A DNA stretch of 64,000 bases from Microbacterium proteolyticum (GTDB taxonomy: Bacteria; Actinomycetota; Actinomycetes; Actinomycetales; Microbacteriaceae): positions 1,798,001-1,862,000 of the forward strand of contig NZ_JAUSZZ010000001.1 of NCBI RefSeq assembly GCF_030818075.1, written 5' to 3'. Below are positions 1-7,397 of this stretch, piece by piece. A program made the translations under genes and the position numbers. The notes beneath the pieces are model-generated. The model was given only the letters and a program-made list of their open reading frames with translations. It did no database searches and was not told where the DNA came from. How positions within the stretch are numbered: position 1 is the first letter of the stretch; each line of letters starts with the position of its first letter.

Positions 1-1
1 G

Positions 2-1972
2 CACTTCGAGTACGCCCGGACGCCGGTGCACGAGACCGTGCAGGAGCTGCTCGACACGCGCCAGGCGCCGATCTACGTCGTGCACTTCTCGCAGGCCGCC
101 GCGATGGAGCGGGCGCAGGCGCTGTCATCCATCCGCATCATCGGGCGCGAGCAGCGCGATGAGATCGCCGAGGCGATCGGCGGGTTCCGCTTCACGACCG
201 GGTTCGGCAAGACCCTGTCGCGCTACGTAAGGGCGGGCATCGGCGTGCACCACGCCGGAATGCTCCCGCGGTACCGGCGCCTGGTCGAGACGCTCGCGCA
301 GCGGGGACTCCTGCGGGTCATCTGCGGAACCGACACGCTCGGCGTCGGCATCAACGTGCCGATCCGCACCGTGCTGATGACGGCGCTGACCAAGTACGAC
401 GGCACCCGCATGCGCCAGCTCTCGGCGCGCGAGTTCCACCAGATCGCGGGTCGCGCCGGTCGGGCGGGCTACGACACCGCGGGAACCGTCGTCGTGATGG
501 CGCCGGATCACGAGATCGAGAACGCCGCCCAAATCCTGAAGGCCGGCGACGACCTCAAGAAGCAGAAGAAGATCGTGCGCAAGAAGGCGCCGCAAGGCTT
601 CGTCAACTGGACCGAGCAGAGCTACGACCGTCTCGTCGCCGCCGAGCCCGAGCCGCTCGTGCCGCAGATGAAGCTGTCGGCCGCGATGCTCATCAACGTC
701 ATCGCGCGCGGCGGCGACGTCTTTGGAAACGTCCGCGCCCTCGTCTTCGACAACCACGAGCCGCGCGCCCGCCAGTACGACCTCGCCCGCCGGGCCCTGG
801 CGATCTTCCGCACCCTGGTTCAGGCCGGCGTGGTCGAGGTCGTCCCTCCACCGCGTGAGGGGTCAGATTTTGTCGCCTCAGAGGGGGGCCAGGCGACAGA
901 TTCTGACTCCTCACGCATCAGGCTCACTGTCGACCTGCAGCCGAACTTCGCGCTCAACCAGCCGCTGTCGCCGTTCGCGCTCGCCGCGATCGAGATGCTC
1001 GACCCCGAGGTCGAGCTGGGACGGGGGCCGGATGCCACGACGCCCGCCGGCGGCGTGGGCACCGGGCACTACGCGCTCGACGTCGTCAGCGTCATCGAGG
1101 CGACCCTCGACGACCCGCGCCCGATCCTGTCGCAGCAGCAGTTCCGCGCCCGCGGCGAGGCGGTCGCGGCGATGAAGCGCGAGGGCATCGAGTACGACGA
1201 GCGCATGGAACTGCTCGAGGAGATCACCTGGCCGAAGCCGCTCGATGAACTGCTCGCGCAAGCGTACGAGGTGTTCGCGTCGAGTCAGCCGTGGATCCGC
1301 GACTTCGAGCTGTCGCCCAAGTCGGTCGTGCGTGACATGTTCGAGCGGGCGTGCTCGTTCGGCGAGTACGTGTCGCTGTACCAGCTCGCCCGCAGCGAGG
1401 GGCTCGTGCTGCGGTACCTCAGCGACGCGTACCGCGCGATCCGCCAGACCGTGCCGGTCGACGCGCAGACGCCCGACCTGCTCGACCTCATCGCGTGGCT
1501 CGGCGAGCTCGTTCGGCAGGTCGACTCCAGCCTCGTCGACGAGTGGGAGCAGCTCATCAACCCGGCCGACGATCCGGACGCCCCCGTCGTCCCGCCAGCG
1601 CCGCCGTCGATCCTCACCAATCGGCGCGCGTTCGTCGTGCTCGTGCGCAACGAGATGTTCCGCCGCGTCCAGCTCGCCGCGCTGCAGAAGGACGACGAGC
1701 TCATCGAGCTGGACCCCGACCTCGACTGGCCCGGGATTCTCGACAGCTACTTCGACGAGCACGAAGCCATCGGCACCGGGGGAGCGGCGCGCTCCTCCGC
1801 GCTCGTCGCCATCGACGAGTCCGCGGCCCCCGAGGGGTTGTGGCGGGTCGAGCAGACGATCGACGACCCCGCGGGCGACCACGATTGGCGCATCCGCGCG
1901 GAGGTCGACCTCGCGGCCTCGGATGAGGAGGGGACGGCCGTCGTGCGGGTGACCGAGGTGTTGCGGCTCTGA
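2..1972 (+). CDS. DUF3516-type DEAD/DEAH-box RNA helicase, 5' truncated
   Basis: The reading frame is open from the first bases of the window, so the N-terminal ATPase lobe lies outside. The visible part begins in the second RecA lobe: GIGVHHAGMLPRYR and ICGTDTLGVGINVPIRTVL, then the motif VI region EFHQIAGRAGRAGYD, as in Ski2/Mtr4-like helicases. The long helical remainder matches the actinobacterial helicase family with a C-terminal DUF3516 region. Such proteins unwind RNA using ATP; the substrate is unknown. Oddity: residues encoded by about 853-916 are a DNA palindrome read in frame, inserted just before the conserved RLTVDLQPNFALNQPLS segment. The family assignment is firm; the RNA role is inferred from the family. 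Confidence 0.9.
   Translation, partial: HFEYARTPVHETVQELLDTRQAPIYVVHFSQAAAMERAQALSSIRIIGREQRDEIAEAIGGFRFTTGFGKTLSRYVRAGIGVHHAGMLPRYRRLVETLAQRGLLRVICGTDTLGVGINVPIRTVLMTALTKYDGTRMRQLSAREFHQIAGRAGRAGYDTAGTVVVMAPDHEIENAAQILKAGDDLKKQKKIVRKKAPQGFVNWTEQSYDRLVAAEPEPLVPQMKLSAAMLINVIARGGDVFGNVRALVFDNHEPRARQYDLARRALAIFRTLVQAGVVEVVPPPREGSDFVASEGGQATDSDSSRIRLTVDLQPNFALNQPLSPFALAAIEMLDPEVELGRGPDATTPAGGVGTGHYALDVVSVIEATLDDPRPILSQQQFRARGEAVAAMKREGIEYDERMELLEEITWPKPLDELLAQAYEVFASSQPWIRDFELSPKSVVRDMFERACSFGEYVSLYQLARSEGLVLRYLSDAYRAIRQTVPVDAQTPDLLDLIAWLGELVRQVDSSLVDEWEQLINPADDPDAPVVPPAPPSILTNRRAFVVLVRNEMFRRVQLAALQKDDELIELDPDLDWPGILDSYFDEHEAIGTGGAARSSALVAIDESAAPEGLWRVEQTIDDPAGDHDWRIRAEVDLAASDEEGTAVVRVTEVLRL
853..916. 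repeat. In-frame palindrome inside the helicase gene
   Basis: Two 26-base arms (853-878 and 891-916) are inverted copies with three differences, two of which still allow G-T pairing, around a 12-base centre. It contributes about 21 hydrophilic residues (SDFVASEGGQATDSDSS core) between two conserved blocks of the helicase. It looks like a REP-type palindrome that entered the gene without breaking the frame. Confidence 0.8.
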
Positions 1973-2088
1973 GCGCTCCTCCCGGAGACGGACCGGGTGA
2001 AGTTATGCACTCTTCTCACCGAAGGGGCGCGAGACGCGAGGGGGAACGCTTACTGTCGATGGCATCGATCACGTCCGAAAGGAACGCT

Positions 2089-2391
2089 GTGGAAACCCTT
2101 CCGCTCATCGCCACCGCCGTGGGCCTCGTGGTCTCGGTATCGACGACCGTCCTGGGCGGAACGAAGTGGCTGCTGCACCGCGTGGAGCAGAGGTTCGCGC
2201 AGGTGGATCAGAGGTTCGCGCAGGTGGATCAGAGGTTCGCGCAGATGGACCAGAGGTTCGCGCAGGTGGATCAGCGGTTCGCGCAGGTCGATCAACAGTT
2301 GCGGTCGGTCGCTGAGTCGGTGACGGAGCTCAAGATCGCTGTCGCGCGGATCGAGGGCCCTCACCCTCCTTTCCTCATCGCGCGTGGGTGA
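2089..2391 (+). CDS. Small membrane-anchored coiled-coil protein with QRFAQVD heptad repeats
   Basis: About 100 residues. GTG at 2089 is chosen because GAAAGGA lies 6 bases upstream; an ATG at 2059 would add ten residues without a good site. Residues about 3-25 (LPLIATAVGLVVSVSTTVLGG) form one hydrophobic segment. They are followed by five nearly identical heptads QRFAQVD/M and a degenerate sixth, predicted to form a coiled coil, and a short tail. The heptads are 21-base direct repeats, so repeat number could vary by slippage without a frameshift. The architecture recalls small membrane coiled-coil proteins of unknown role; no function can be assigned. Confidence 0.65.
   Translation: METLPLIATAVGLVVSVSTTVLGGTKWLLHRVEQRFAQVDQRFAQVDQRFAQMDQRFAQVDQRFAQVDQQLRSVAESVTELKIAVARIEGPHPPFLIARG
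2185..2289 (+). repeat. Five tandem 21-base repeats encoding QRFAQVD
   Basis: Five consecutive 21-base units differ at only a few positions (for example GTG/ATG and GAT/GAC), and a sixth, diverged unit follows. The unit length is a multiple of three and exactly one heptad. Confidence 0.9.
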
Positions 2392-2405
2392 TGAGCGACG
2401 AATGA

Positions 2406-2437
2406 CGGATGCCGAGGCCCTGAGGCCCCGGCATCCG
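2406..2437. terminator. Bidirectional terminator hairpin
   Basis: 14-base arms (2406-2419 and 2424-2437) pair with one wobble around a 4-base loop, between the converging coiled-coil gene and dps. There is no long T tract, as is usual in such GC-rich DNA. Confidence 0.7.
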
Positions 2438-2456
2438 GTGACTTGCTCGTCTCGTG

Positions 2457-3014
2457 TTACTTGCGGGCGACGCGGTTCTCCGCGCTGACCATCCACGACA
2501 GCTGCTCGAGGCGCTCGAGCACGCCGTGCAGGATGTCGGCGCTCGTGGGGTCTTCGTCGTCGACGTCGTCGTGCACATCGCGAACGGTGCCGACCGTGGC
2601 GTCGAGGCGCTCGGTGATCAGGTCGATGACCTCGGCGGTGTCGACCTCGCCCTGGGGGAACTCGGGCAGGGTCGTGGTCTCGGCGACCGTGTCGCTGCGA
2701 CCGTCGGGGAGGGCGTGCAGCGAACGCATGCGCTCGGCGACCTCGTCGCTGAACTCACGCGCAGCGTCGATGATCTCGTCGAGCTGCAGGTGGGTGTCGC
2801 GGAAGTTCTTGCCGACGACGTTCCAGTGGGCCTGCTTGCCCTGGACCGACAGCTCGATCAGGTCGACGAGCACGGCCTGCAGGCTGTCGGTCAGCTTCTC
2901 TGACGCCTGGAAGCCCTTCTCGGCGTTCTGCTCGTCGGTGGTCTCGGGGCCGCTGCCGCCGCGGGCCGGGCGGCGACGGTTCTTGGTCGGGGCGTCCTTC
3001 GTGGTGGTGGACAT
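2457..3014 (-). CDS. dps: Dps-family ferritin-like DNA-protecting protein
   Basis: 185 residues. Dps proteins form dodecamers that oxidise ferrous iron with peroxide, store it and shield DNA. The ferroxidase signature is visible: KQAHWNVVGKNFRDTHLQLD, then DEIIDAAREFSDEVAERM. The N-terminus (about 40 residues, MSTTTKDAPTKNRRRPARGG) is basic and flexible, as in Dps proteins that bind DNA through a tail. ATG 3014 follows AGGAACGCGC; an earlier in-frame ATG at 3029 is less likely. The gene is preceded by the two-block promoter-like motif at 3045-3081 shared by other stress genes here, and followed by a hairpin at 2406-2437. Confidence 0.93.
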   Translation of the reverse strand: MSTTTKDAPTKNRRRPARGGSGPETTDEQNAEKGFQASEKLTDSLQAVLVDLIELSVQGKQAHWNVVGKNFRDTHLQLDEIIDAAREFSDEVAERMRSLHALPDGRSDTVAETTTLPEFPQGEVDTAEVIDLITERLDATVGTVRDVHDDVDDEDPTSADILHGVLERLEQLSWMVSAENRVARK

Positions 3015-3044
3015 GCGCGTTCCTTTCACTCGCGGTCGGTAGCG

Positions 3045-3081
3045 ACGTTAGGCGTGGCGGTCGGGTGTACCCGGGGGGTTG
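3045..3081 (-). promoter_or_regulatory. Two-block promoter-like motif upstream of dps
   Basis: Read on the minus strand: CAACCCC, 22 bases, CCTAACGT (a TAnnnT -10-like box), then about 30 bases to the dps start. The same arrangement recurs upstream of several genes in this window. Confidence 0.6.
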
Positions 3082-3222
3082 CGGGGGCACTGACGGCGCG
3101 GTAGCCGGGTGAATTCTGGGGTCCAACGGGGTGTAATCGGGCGCTTTTGCACGGGTGGCGCTCGGCGCATTCATCAGATTCGGAGAGACGACGTTCAGCC
3201 GCGTCGCTTCGAGAGGACCGCC

Positions 3223-4158
3223 ATGCGCTCTGCTGCCCTGTTCCGTTCGCTGTCTCTGGCGATCGCTGTCGCCATCGCGGCGCTCGCGGGGGTGGTCGTC
3301 GCGACCGCGGCGCCGCTCCCCGCAGCGGCCGTCGCGACAGCCGACGTCGACGGCGACACGATCGCCGACGCGGTCGAGCGCGCTGTCTGCGGGTCGGCGA
3401 CGTGCGCCACCGGAGTGGAGGACCGCGACGGAGACGGCATCCCGGATGCCACCGAAGTGCCGGCGTGCGGGGACACCACCTGCGCCTCGCCCACCGCCGA
3501 TCGCGACGACGACGGCATCCCCGACTACGTGGAGCGGCTGGTCTGCGGCTCCGACACATGCTCGAACGCCAAGGAGGATGCCGACGGCGACCGGATCGGC
3601 GACTGGGTCGAGTTCGTCATCTGCGGAACGCGCACGTGTGCCGACGGCACGGAGGACTTCGACGCCAACGGGGTCTCGGATGCGGCCGAGCTCACAAGCT
3701 CGGCAATCACTCGCTACGGTCGAACATCCCCCATGACGCAGGACATCATCCGGCAGGAGTCCACCGAGCGGCTTCGCGAAGAGTTGCGAGCGGCCATACG
3801 AAAAAGTCCCAGCTCGCCGTCGCTGCAACAGCTGCAGGGTGGGTACAAGGCGGGTGATCCGTGGCCGTGGAACCCAAATTTGTTCCGGGATGCAAAAACA
3901 TTTCTGTTGTACCCGGTGTCATCGTCCGAGGAAAGGACTCTGCTCACCATCGGCACGTACACGCTGCGCCCAACGGAGGTGCACCAAGTAGGAGACGGAA
4001 GAGCGCAAGTCACGTGGGTCGCCGAAAACGACTCGACGATGGGGTCACTTTTCCGAGGAATCGGCGATCCCAATTGGTGGAATAGTCTCGCGAAAGAGTC
4101 GGGTCCGTTCTCGCGGGTCAAGCAAGAGTTCACATGGACCGAGGAGCTGACTTGGTGA
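3223..4158 (+). CDS. Secreted protein with calcium-binding-type repeats and an unrelated C-terminal domain
   Basis: 311 residues from ATG 3223, after GAGAGG. Residues 1-36 are a signal peptide. Residues about 38-155 hold repeats of DxDGDxxxD type (DVDGDTIADAVE, DRDGDGIPDATE, DRDDDGIPDYVE, DADGDRIGDWVE), each followed by a CGxxTC cysteine pair, as in thrombospondin-3-like calcium-binding repeats. From about residue 160 the sequence changes character: codons become AT-richer, repeats stop, and an unrecognised domain ends in SRVKQEFTWTEELTW. The last bases overlap the next gene. The shift in composition within one gene suggests a fused or exchanged C-terminal module. Function unknown; the export and metal-binding statements follow from motifs. 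Confidence 0.75.
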   Translation: MRSAALFRSLSLAIAVAIAALAGVVVATAAPLPAAAVATADVDGDTIADAVERAVCGSATCATGVEDRDGDGIPDATEVPACGDTTCASPTADRDDDGIPDYVERLVCGSDTCSNAKEDADGDRIGDWVEFVICGTRTCADGTEDFDANGVSDAAELTSSAITRYGRTSPMTQDIIRQESTERLREELRAAIRKSPSSPSLQQLQGGYKAGDPWPWNPNLFRDAKTFLLYPVSSSEERTLLTIGTYTLRPTEVHQVGDGRAQVTWVAENDSTMGSLFRGIGDPNWWNSLAKESGPFSRVKQEFTWTEELTW

Positions 4159-4667
4159 GGGCTCTTCGGCTTGCTGTGAAGTCCGTCGCCTGGATTATCA
4201 TCTCGGCAATGGGGATCTTGATACTTTGGACTGTTGTCGTTCCCTGGGGCGAAAAGATGCCGGGAGCGCGCGATGTCGAGGGAGTTTGGCGGTTTGTAGA
4301 CTCCTCGGGTCACACGGTGACCATGAAGCTGGGAAGCGATTCAATCGCCGAGTTGTCCGGGTGGCCGGATAGTGTTGGGTGCGCCGGCCCAGTGCAGTCC
4401 TCGGAACGTCTTCTCAAAGATGTCGATTGGCGAGCCATCTCTGATTTCCGGGGCGAGTGGATGCTGAGGACAGATTTCGGTGGTCTCTCGCTTCAGATGA
4501 GCTCGTCATCCTCTGGCGACTGTCTCCTAGATGTGCCACTACGTTTTCAGTGGAATATCATTACCGGGGAGAATAGAATACTCTTCTACGTTTCCGGATA
4601 CGATGAGCCGTTCTTCGACCAGGTATTCACTTTCAGCCGCTTGAATGTTGCACCCGACCGGCGATGA
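4155..4667 (+). CDS. Single-pass membrane protein of a local paralogous family (copy 1)
   Basis: 170 residues from GTG 4155, which overlaps the previous stop as GTGA, with GAGGAG upstream, so the two are translationally coupled. Residues about 8-28 (AWIIISAMGILILWTVVVPW) are a membrane anchor. The extracytoplasmic domain starts with an EGVWRF motif and contains WPDSVGC, a DWRAI segment, a second cysteine and the end LFYVSGYDEPFFDQVFTFSR. The same order of motifs occurs in the gene at 6712 (GEWIL, WPVDLLC, LDWSR, PLVFQR) and in the remnant at 5423. Codon use is clearly AT-richer than in housekeeping genes around it. Function unknown. Confidence 0.7.
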   Translation: MRALRLAVKSVAWIIISAMGILILWTVVVPWGEKMPGARDVEGVWRFVDSSGHTVTMKLGSDSIAELSGWPDSVGCAGPVQSSERLLKDVDWRAISDFRGEWMLRTDFGGLSLQMSSSSSGDCLLDVPLRFQWNIITGENRILFYVSGYDEPFFDQVFTFSRLNVAPDRR

Positions 4668-4740
4668 AAAGCAGGCTGCCGCGGAACGCTGTCGCAGAAT
4701 TCGGGGGAACGAGCGCCCACGTTGTCCGCCTCGGAGCCTA

Positions 4741-4815
4741 CGCATTGGCGACGCTTACTTCGTCGATGTTTGCGGGGATGTGAGCGCGCGTGAACTACTT
4801 GGATATCAATGTTGA
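4741..4815 (+). pseudogene. Degenerate fragment resembling the lipoprotein gene at 4837
   Basis: A short open stretch ending in TGA at 4813 reads RIGDAYFVDVCGDVSAREL. It parallels RGDEIVFRWCGDSLTDLKR of the intact downstream gene: GD, a V, CGD and L fall in register. No start or upstream part remains. The similarity is short and judged by eye. Confidence 0.35.
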
Positions 4816-4836
4816 CCTGGGGGAGGGGCTCTGACC

Positions 4837-5337
4837 GTGTGGGCGGCGCAACGTGATGGCTTGCGTAGGCGGCTTGGGAGCTCTTTCCCCCTGGCGGCCA
4901 TCAGCGTGCTTTTGACTGCTTGCGTCCCAACAAGCTTGAACGATTTTCCTCTGTACCTGTCGATGAGAGGAGACGAGATCGTCTTCCGATGGTGTGGGGA
5001 CTCGTTGACGGATCTAAAAAGACTGAATATCAGTTACGCGGTGTTCACGCCGGATATCGAAGACCACATCGCGGCAGAGAGTCGGGGTCACTTCGACATA
5101 CCGGCGGGGACTGAATTTTCGAATCTCCTTCCACCAGCCGGGGCGGAGTACCAGGAGCAAAGCCAGATTCACATAGAAAGTCGAAGAACTATGTTCTACG
5201 TGTACATGAACGCAGCGCAACCCTCGACGTATGCGCCCTCGGTTGTGTTCGACGTAAAAGATCCGACTCAGATACCTCCGGGTGTATGGATTCGACCCAA
5301 CGGCAGTGTCGCATCGGAGACGTGCGCTGCGCGTTAG
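4837..5337 (+). CDS. Predicted lipoprotein of unknown function
   Basis: 166 residues from GTG 4837, preceded by GGGAGGGG. Residues 1-29 are a lipoprotein signal ending in the lipobox LLTAC (lipid-modified Cys29), so the protein should be anchored to the outer face of the membrane. The mature part has GDEIVFRWCGDSL, a central region rich in Ser and Glu and a final Cys four residues from the end. No known domain is recognised. AT-rich codons match the neighbours 4155 and 5836. A probable broken copy of its central motif lies just upstream. Confidence 0.65.
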   Translation: MWAAQRDGLRRRLGSSFPLAAISVLLTACVPTSLNDFPLYLSMRGDEIVFRWCGDSLTDLKRLNISYAVFTPDIEDHIAAESRGHFDIPAGTEFSNLLPPAGAEYQEQSQIHIESRRTMFYVYMNAAQPSTYAPSVVFDVKDPTQIPPGVWIRPNGSVASETCAAR

Positions 5338-5422
5338 ATCACCGCACAGCGCAGCTGCTGCTGACGAGCACTGTCGGTCGAGGCGCGAGACGGAAGAATA
5401 CGCTCATCGGTCAACTCGGTTG

Positions 5423-5626
5423 GACGTGACTGGTCACGTCGACTGGAACGACGTGGGGTCTCAAGCGAGTATTTCCTTCAGCCCGCCGGCCATCGGTTGT
5501 CTATGGGGAATGAGGGTCTTCCTAGAGCGGAATTCTTCGTCCGGGAAACTGCGGATGTTGTACTACGTAAACGGCCTGTCTGACGTGGACAATGGAATCG
5601 CCCCGCTCGTATTCGAGAAACTGTGA
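5423..5626 (+). pseudogene. C-terminal remnant of the 4155/6712 membrane-protein family
   Basis: The frame reads GHVDWNDVG, a lone Cys, MRVFLERN and ends LYYVNGLSDVDNGIAPLVFEKL. This lines up with the ends of the two full-length paralogs (LFYVSGYDEPFFDQVFTF and NGLDDVFAGVEPLVFQR). The upstream part of the frame (from about 5282) overlaps the lipoprotein gene and has no family motifs, so the anchor and N-terminal half are missing. It is probably a decayed or recombined copy. Confidence 0.55.
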
Positions 5627-5701
5627 TAGTCGACCGAGGGTCAAGACGCGCAAACAGACCGAGACGGTATAAGACGCCGCCGCGCGAGTGTAGCGGGAGT
5701 C

Positions 5702-5839
5702 GAAGGGGATCGGGGTTCATCTCTGCTTGCGCGACGACGTAGGTCGCGACTTTATGTCCGATCGGACACGAGGCTATCCAGGGAGCTGCAGGAAATGGTG
5801 GATCAGGGGAAGATGATTCGAAAGAACTTCGATCAGTGA
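5702..5839 (+). pseudogene. 3' end of an unidentified coding sequence
   Basis: An open frame ends at TGA 5837 with a coding-looking tail, RLSRELQEMVDQGKMIRKNF. It overlaps the GTG start of the next gene (GTGA), the usual sign of translational coupling. No start codon with a ribosome site was found, so it may be the end of a lost gene. Confidence 0.3.
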
Positions 5840-6471
5840 TTTCTCCTGATGAAGCTGAGCTCGTCGCGCGCCTCGGTAGCCTCGGCTACGACGTTGAGCA
5901 CGTGTCAGACTTGCGGCACCTCGGTGTGAGATACGACGACGCTTATCCTTTCCTCCTTTCAGCGCTGCAGTCGACGGACGATGAAAGCTTGCGAGAGTGG
6001 TGCATTCGTTCCCTGAGTCTGCCGTGGATAGGCGACGACGTGGTGGATGTCCTCGTGGATCAATTTCTCAAGACCAGTCGCAACGAGACCCGGGGTGAAT
6101 GGGACAAGTGGACGATAGGGAATGCGTTGTGGTATTCGTGGCGAGACTCCTATTTCGACACCTATCGCTCTCTCGCAGAGGAACGGCAGTACGGCCGGTC
6201 TCGGGAGATGATCGTTCTCGGCTTCGAGAAGACTCGGCTGAAGAGCCAGGCGGTGCCGGTCCTTCTCGGGCTCCTGAATGACGAAACCGTCAGCGGCCAT
6301 GCCGTGTCGGCGTTGGCCAAGTTGGGTCAGGAGGAGGCGCGTTCAGCGCTCGAAGAGGCCTCGACCGATAGCCGTCGTTGGGTGCGCAATGCCGCAAAGC
6401 GAGGCGTGGTGAAGCTCGACAAGTTGGCCGCCAAAAGACGCGCCGTCGGTGGCGACACCGCACGGAAATGA
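5836..6471 (+). CDS. HEAT-repeat protein
   Basis: About 211 residues, starting at GTG 5836. The sequence is a series of paired helices typical of HEAT repeats: YPFLLSALQSTDDESLREWC, a middle pair around VLVDQFL, and VPVLLGLLNDETVSGHAVSALAKLG followed by ARSALEEASTDSRRWVRNAA. Such proteins are cytoplasmic scaffolds. In toxin-antitoxin and polymorphic-toxin loci HEAT proteins can act as immunity or binding partners, but nothing here proves that. There is no signal peptide. The codon use is intermediate between the AT-rich patch before it and the GC-rich genes after it. Confidence 0.65.
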   Translation: MISPDEAELVARLGSLGYDVEHVSDLRHLGVRYDDAYPFLLSALQSTDDESLREWCIRSLSLPWIGDDVVDVLVDQFLKTSRNETRGEWDKWTIGNALWYSWRDSYFDTYRSLAEERQYGRSREMIVLGFEKTRLKSQAVPVLLGLLNDETVSGHAVSALAKLGQEEARSALEEASTDSRRWVRNAAKRGVVKLDKLAAKRRAVGGDTARK

Positions 6472-6711
6472 GGCTGCGATGCGCATCACGGTGACACACG
6501 CACCTCGCGTCAACGCCCACCGGCCGATCATCGGGCAGCTGCCGCCGCGGAATCTGGGAACGTCGAACGAGCGGTGCGACGGACCAGTGCCCGAGGGCGT
6601 AGTGAATCCGCCGCGATCGCGGTTAGGCGCATTGCGCACGGCGGTGCGGCATCTGCAAACCGCGGATGACACAAGTGAGCGGTTATCAACGCACAGGGAA
6701 GGACGGCGAGC

Positions 6712-7335
6712 GTGAACGAAACCAAACCGTTGGGCGCCGGAGCGTGGGTCGCGATTGGCATCGGGATAGGGCTGGTGGCAGTGACGGCGATCGTGCAGTT
6801 CGTCATTCTGATGGCGGGCGTGCTGGGGTTCGGCGTGCTGGGGCTCGTCCTCGTCTCGAACTATACGGAGACACCTTCCAAGGAATCGCCGGCGACGGGC
6901 CTCGCGGGCGAGTGGATCCTCGACCCGACCGTCGCCGACGTGTCCGTACACATCGACGCGGACGGGTTCGTGGCTCTCGAGGATTGGCCGGTCGACCTGC
7001 TCTGCCCCGCGGCTGATCAGACGTTCCGTGACGCGGAGGACCTCGACTGGTCGCGGACGATGACCGTGTCGGGCATCGCGGAGACCGACGAGCGTGTTGC
7101 GACGATCGACGTGCTGCTCGATCCTGTGCGGCCGGGATGCACCACCTGGCTGGAGTTCTCCGTGAAGGGGGAGCCGGCATCCTCAGACGTGCGTCTCGTC
7201 CTCGCCCCGAACGGACTCGACGACGTGTTCGCGGGCGTCGAACCCCTGGTGTTCCAACGGATAGACCCGGCGGACGCGGCGAATCCCGCGGTGCACACCG
7301 CAACGGCGGGGGTACTCGGAACCACCCTCCCGTAG
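6712..7335 (+). CDS. Membrane protein of the local paralogous family (copy 2)
   Basis: 207 residues from GTG 6712, with AAGGACGG upstream. Residues about 10-48 form one or two membrane segments (WVAIGIGIGLVAVTAIVQFV and a second hydrophobic run). The outer domain follows the same order as the gene at 4155: GEWIL, a short strand, WPVDLLC, DLDWSRTMTV, a second Cys, and EPLVFQR. An extra 20-residue tail is present. The spread copies at 4.2, 5.4 and 6.7 kb point to tandem duplication and partial loss. The role is unknown. The 240 bases upstream show no recognisable gene. Confidence 0.7.
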   Translation: MNETKPLGAGAWVAIGIGIGLVAVTAIVQFVILMAGVLGFGVLGLVLVSNYTETPSKESPATGLAGEWILDPTVADVSVHIDADGFVALEDWPVDLLCPAADQTFRDAEDLDWSRTMTVSGIAETDERVATIDVLLDPVRPGCTTWLEFSVKGEPASSDVRLVLAPNGLDDVFAGVEPLVFQRIDPADAANPAVHTATAGVLGTTLP

Positions 7336-7354
7336 CCGCTCGGCATCCAAACGA

Positions 7355-7391
7355 CAACCCCGGCCTGACCGTCCGGCACCGTTCCTAGCGT
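7355..7391 (+). promoter_or_regulatory. Two-block promoter-like motif giving a leaderless GH15 transcript
   Basis: CAACCCC, 22 bases, CCTAGCGT. The -10-like TAGCGT ends 6 bases before the GTG start at 7398, so the mRNA probably begins at the start codon. Confidence 0.65.
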
Positions 7392-7397
7392 GAACAC

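Noticed and set aside
5282..5422. N-terminal part of the frame leading into the 5423 remnant as a complete small gene
   Set aside because: It overlaps the lipoprotein gene, is Arg/His-rich and has no family motif or ribosome site.
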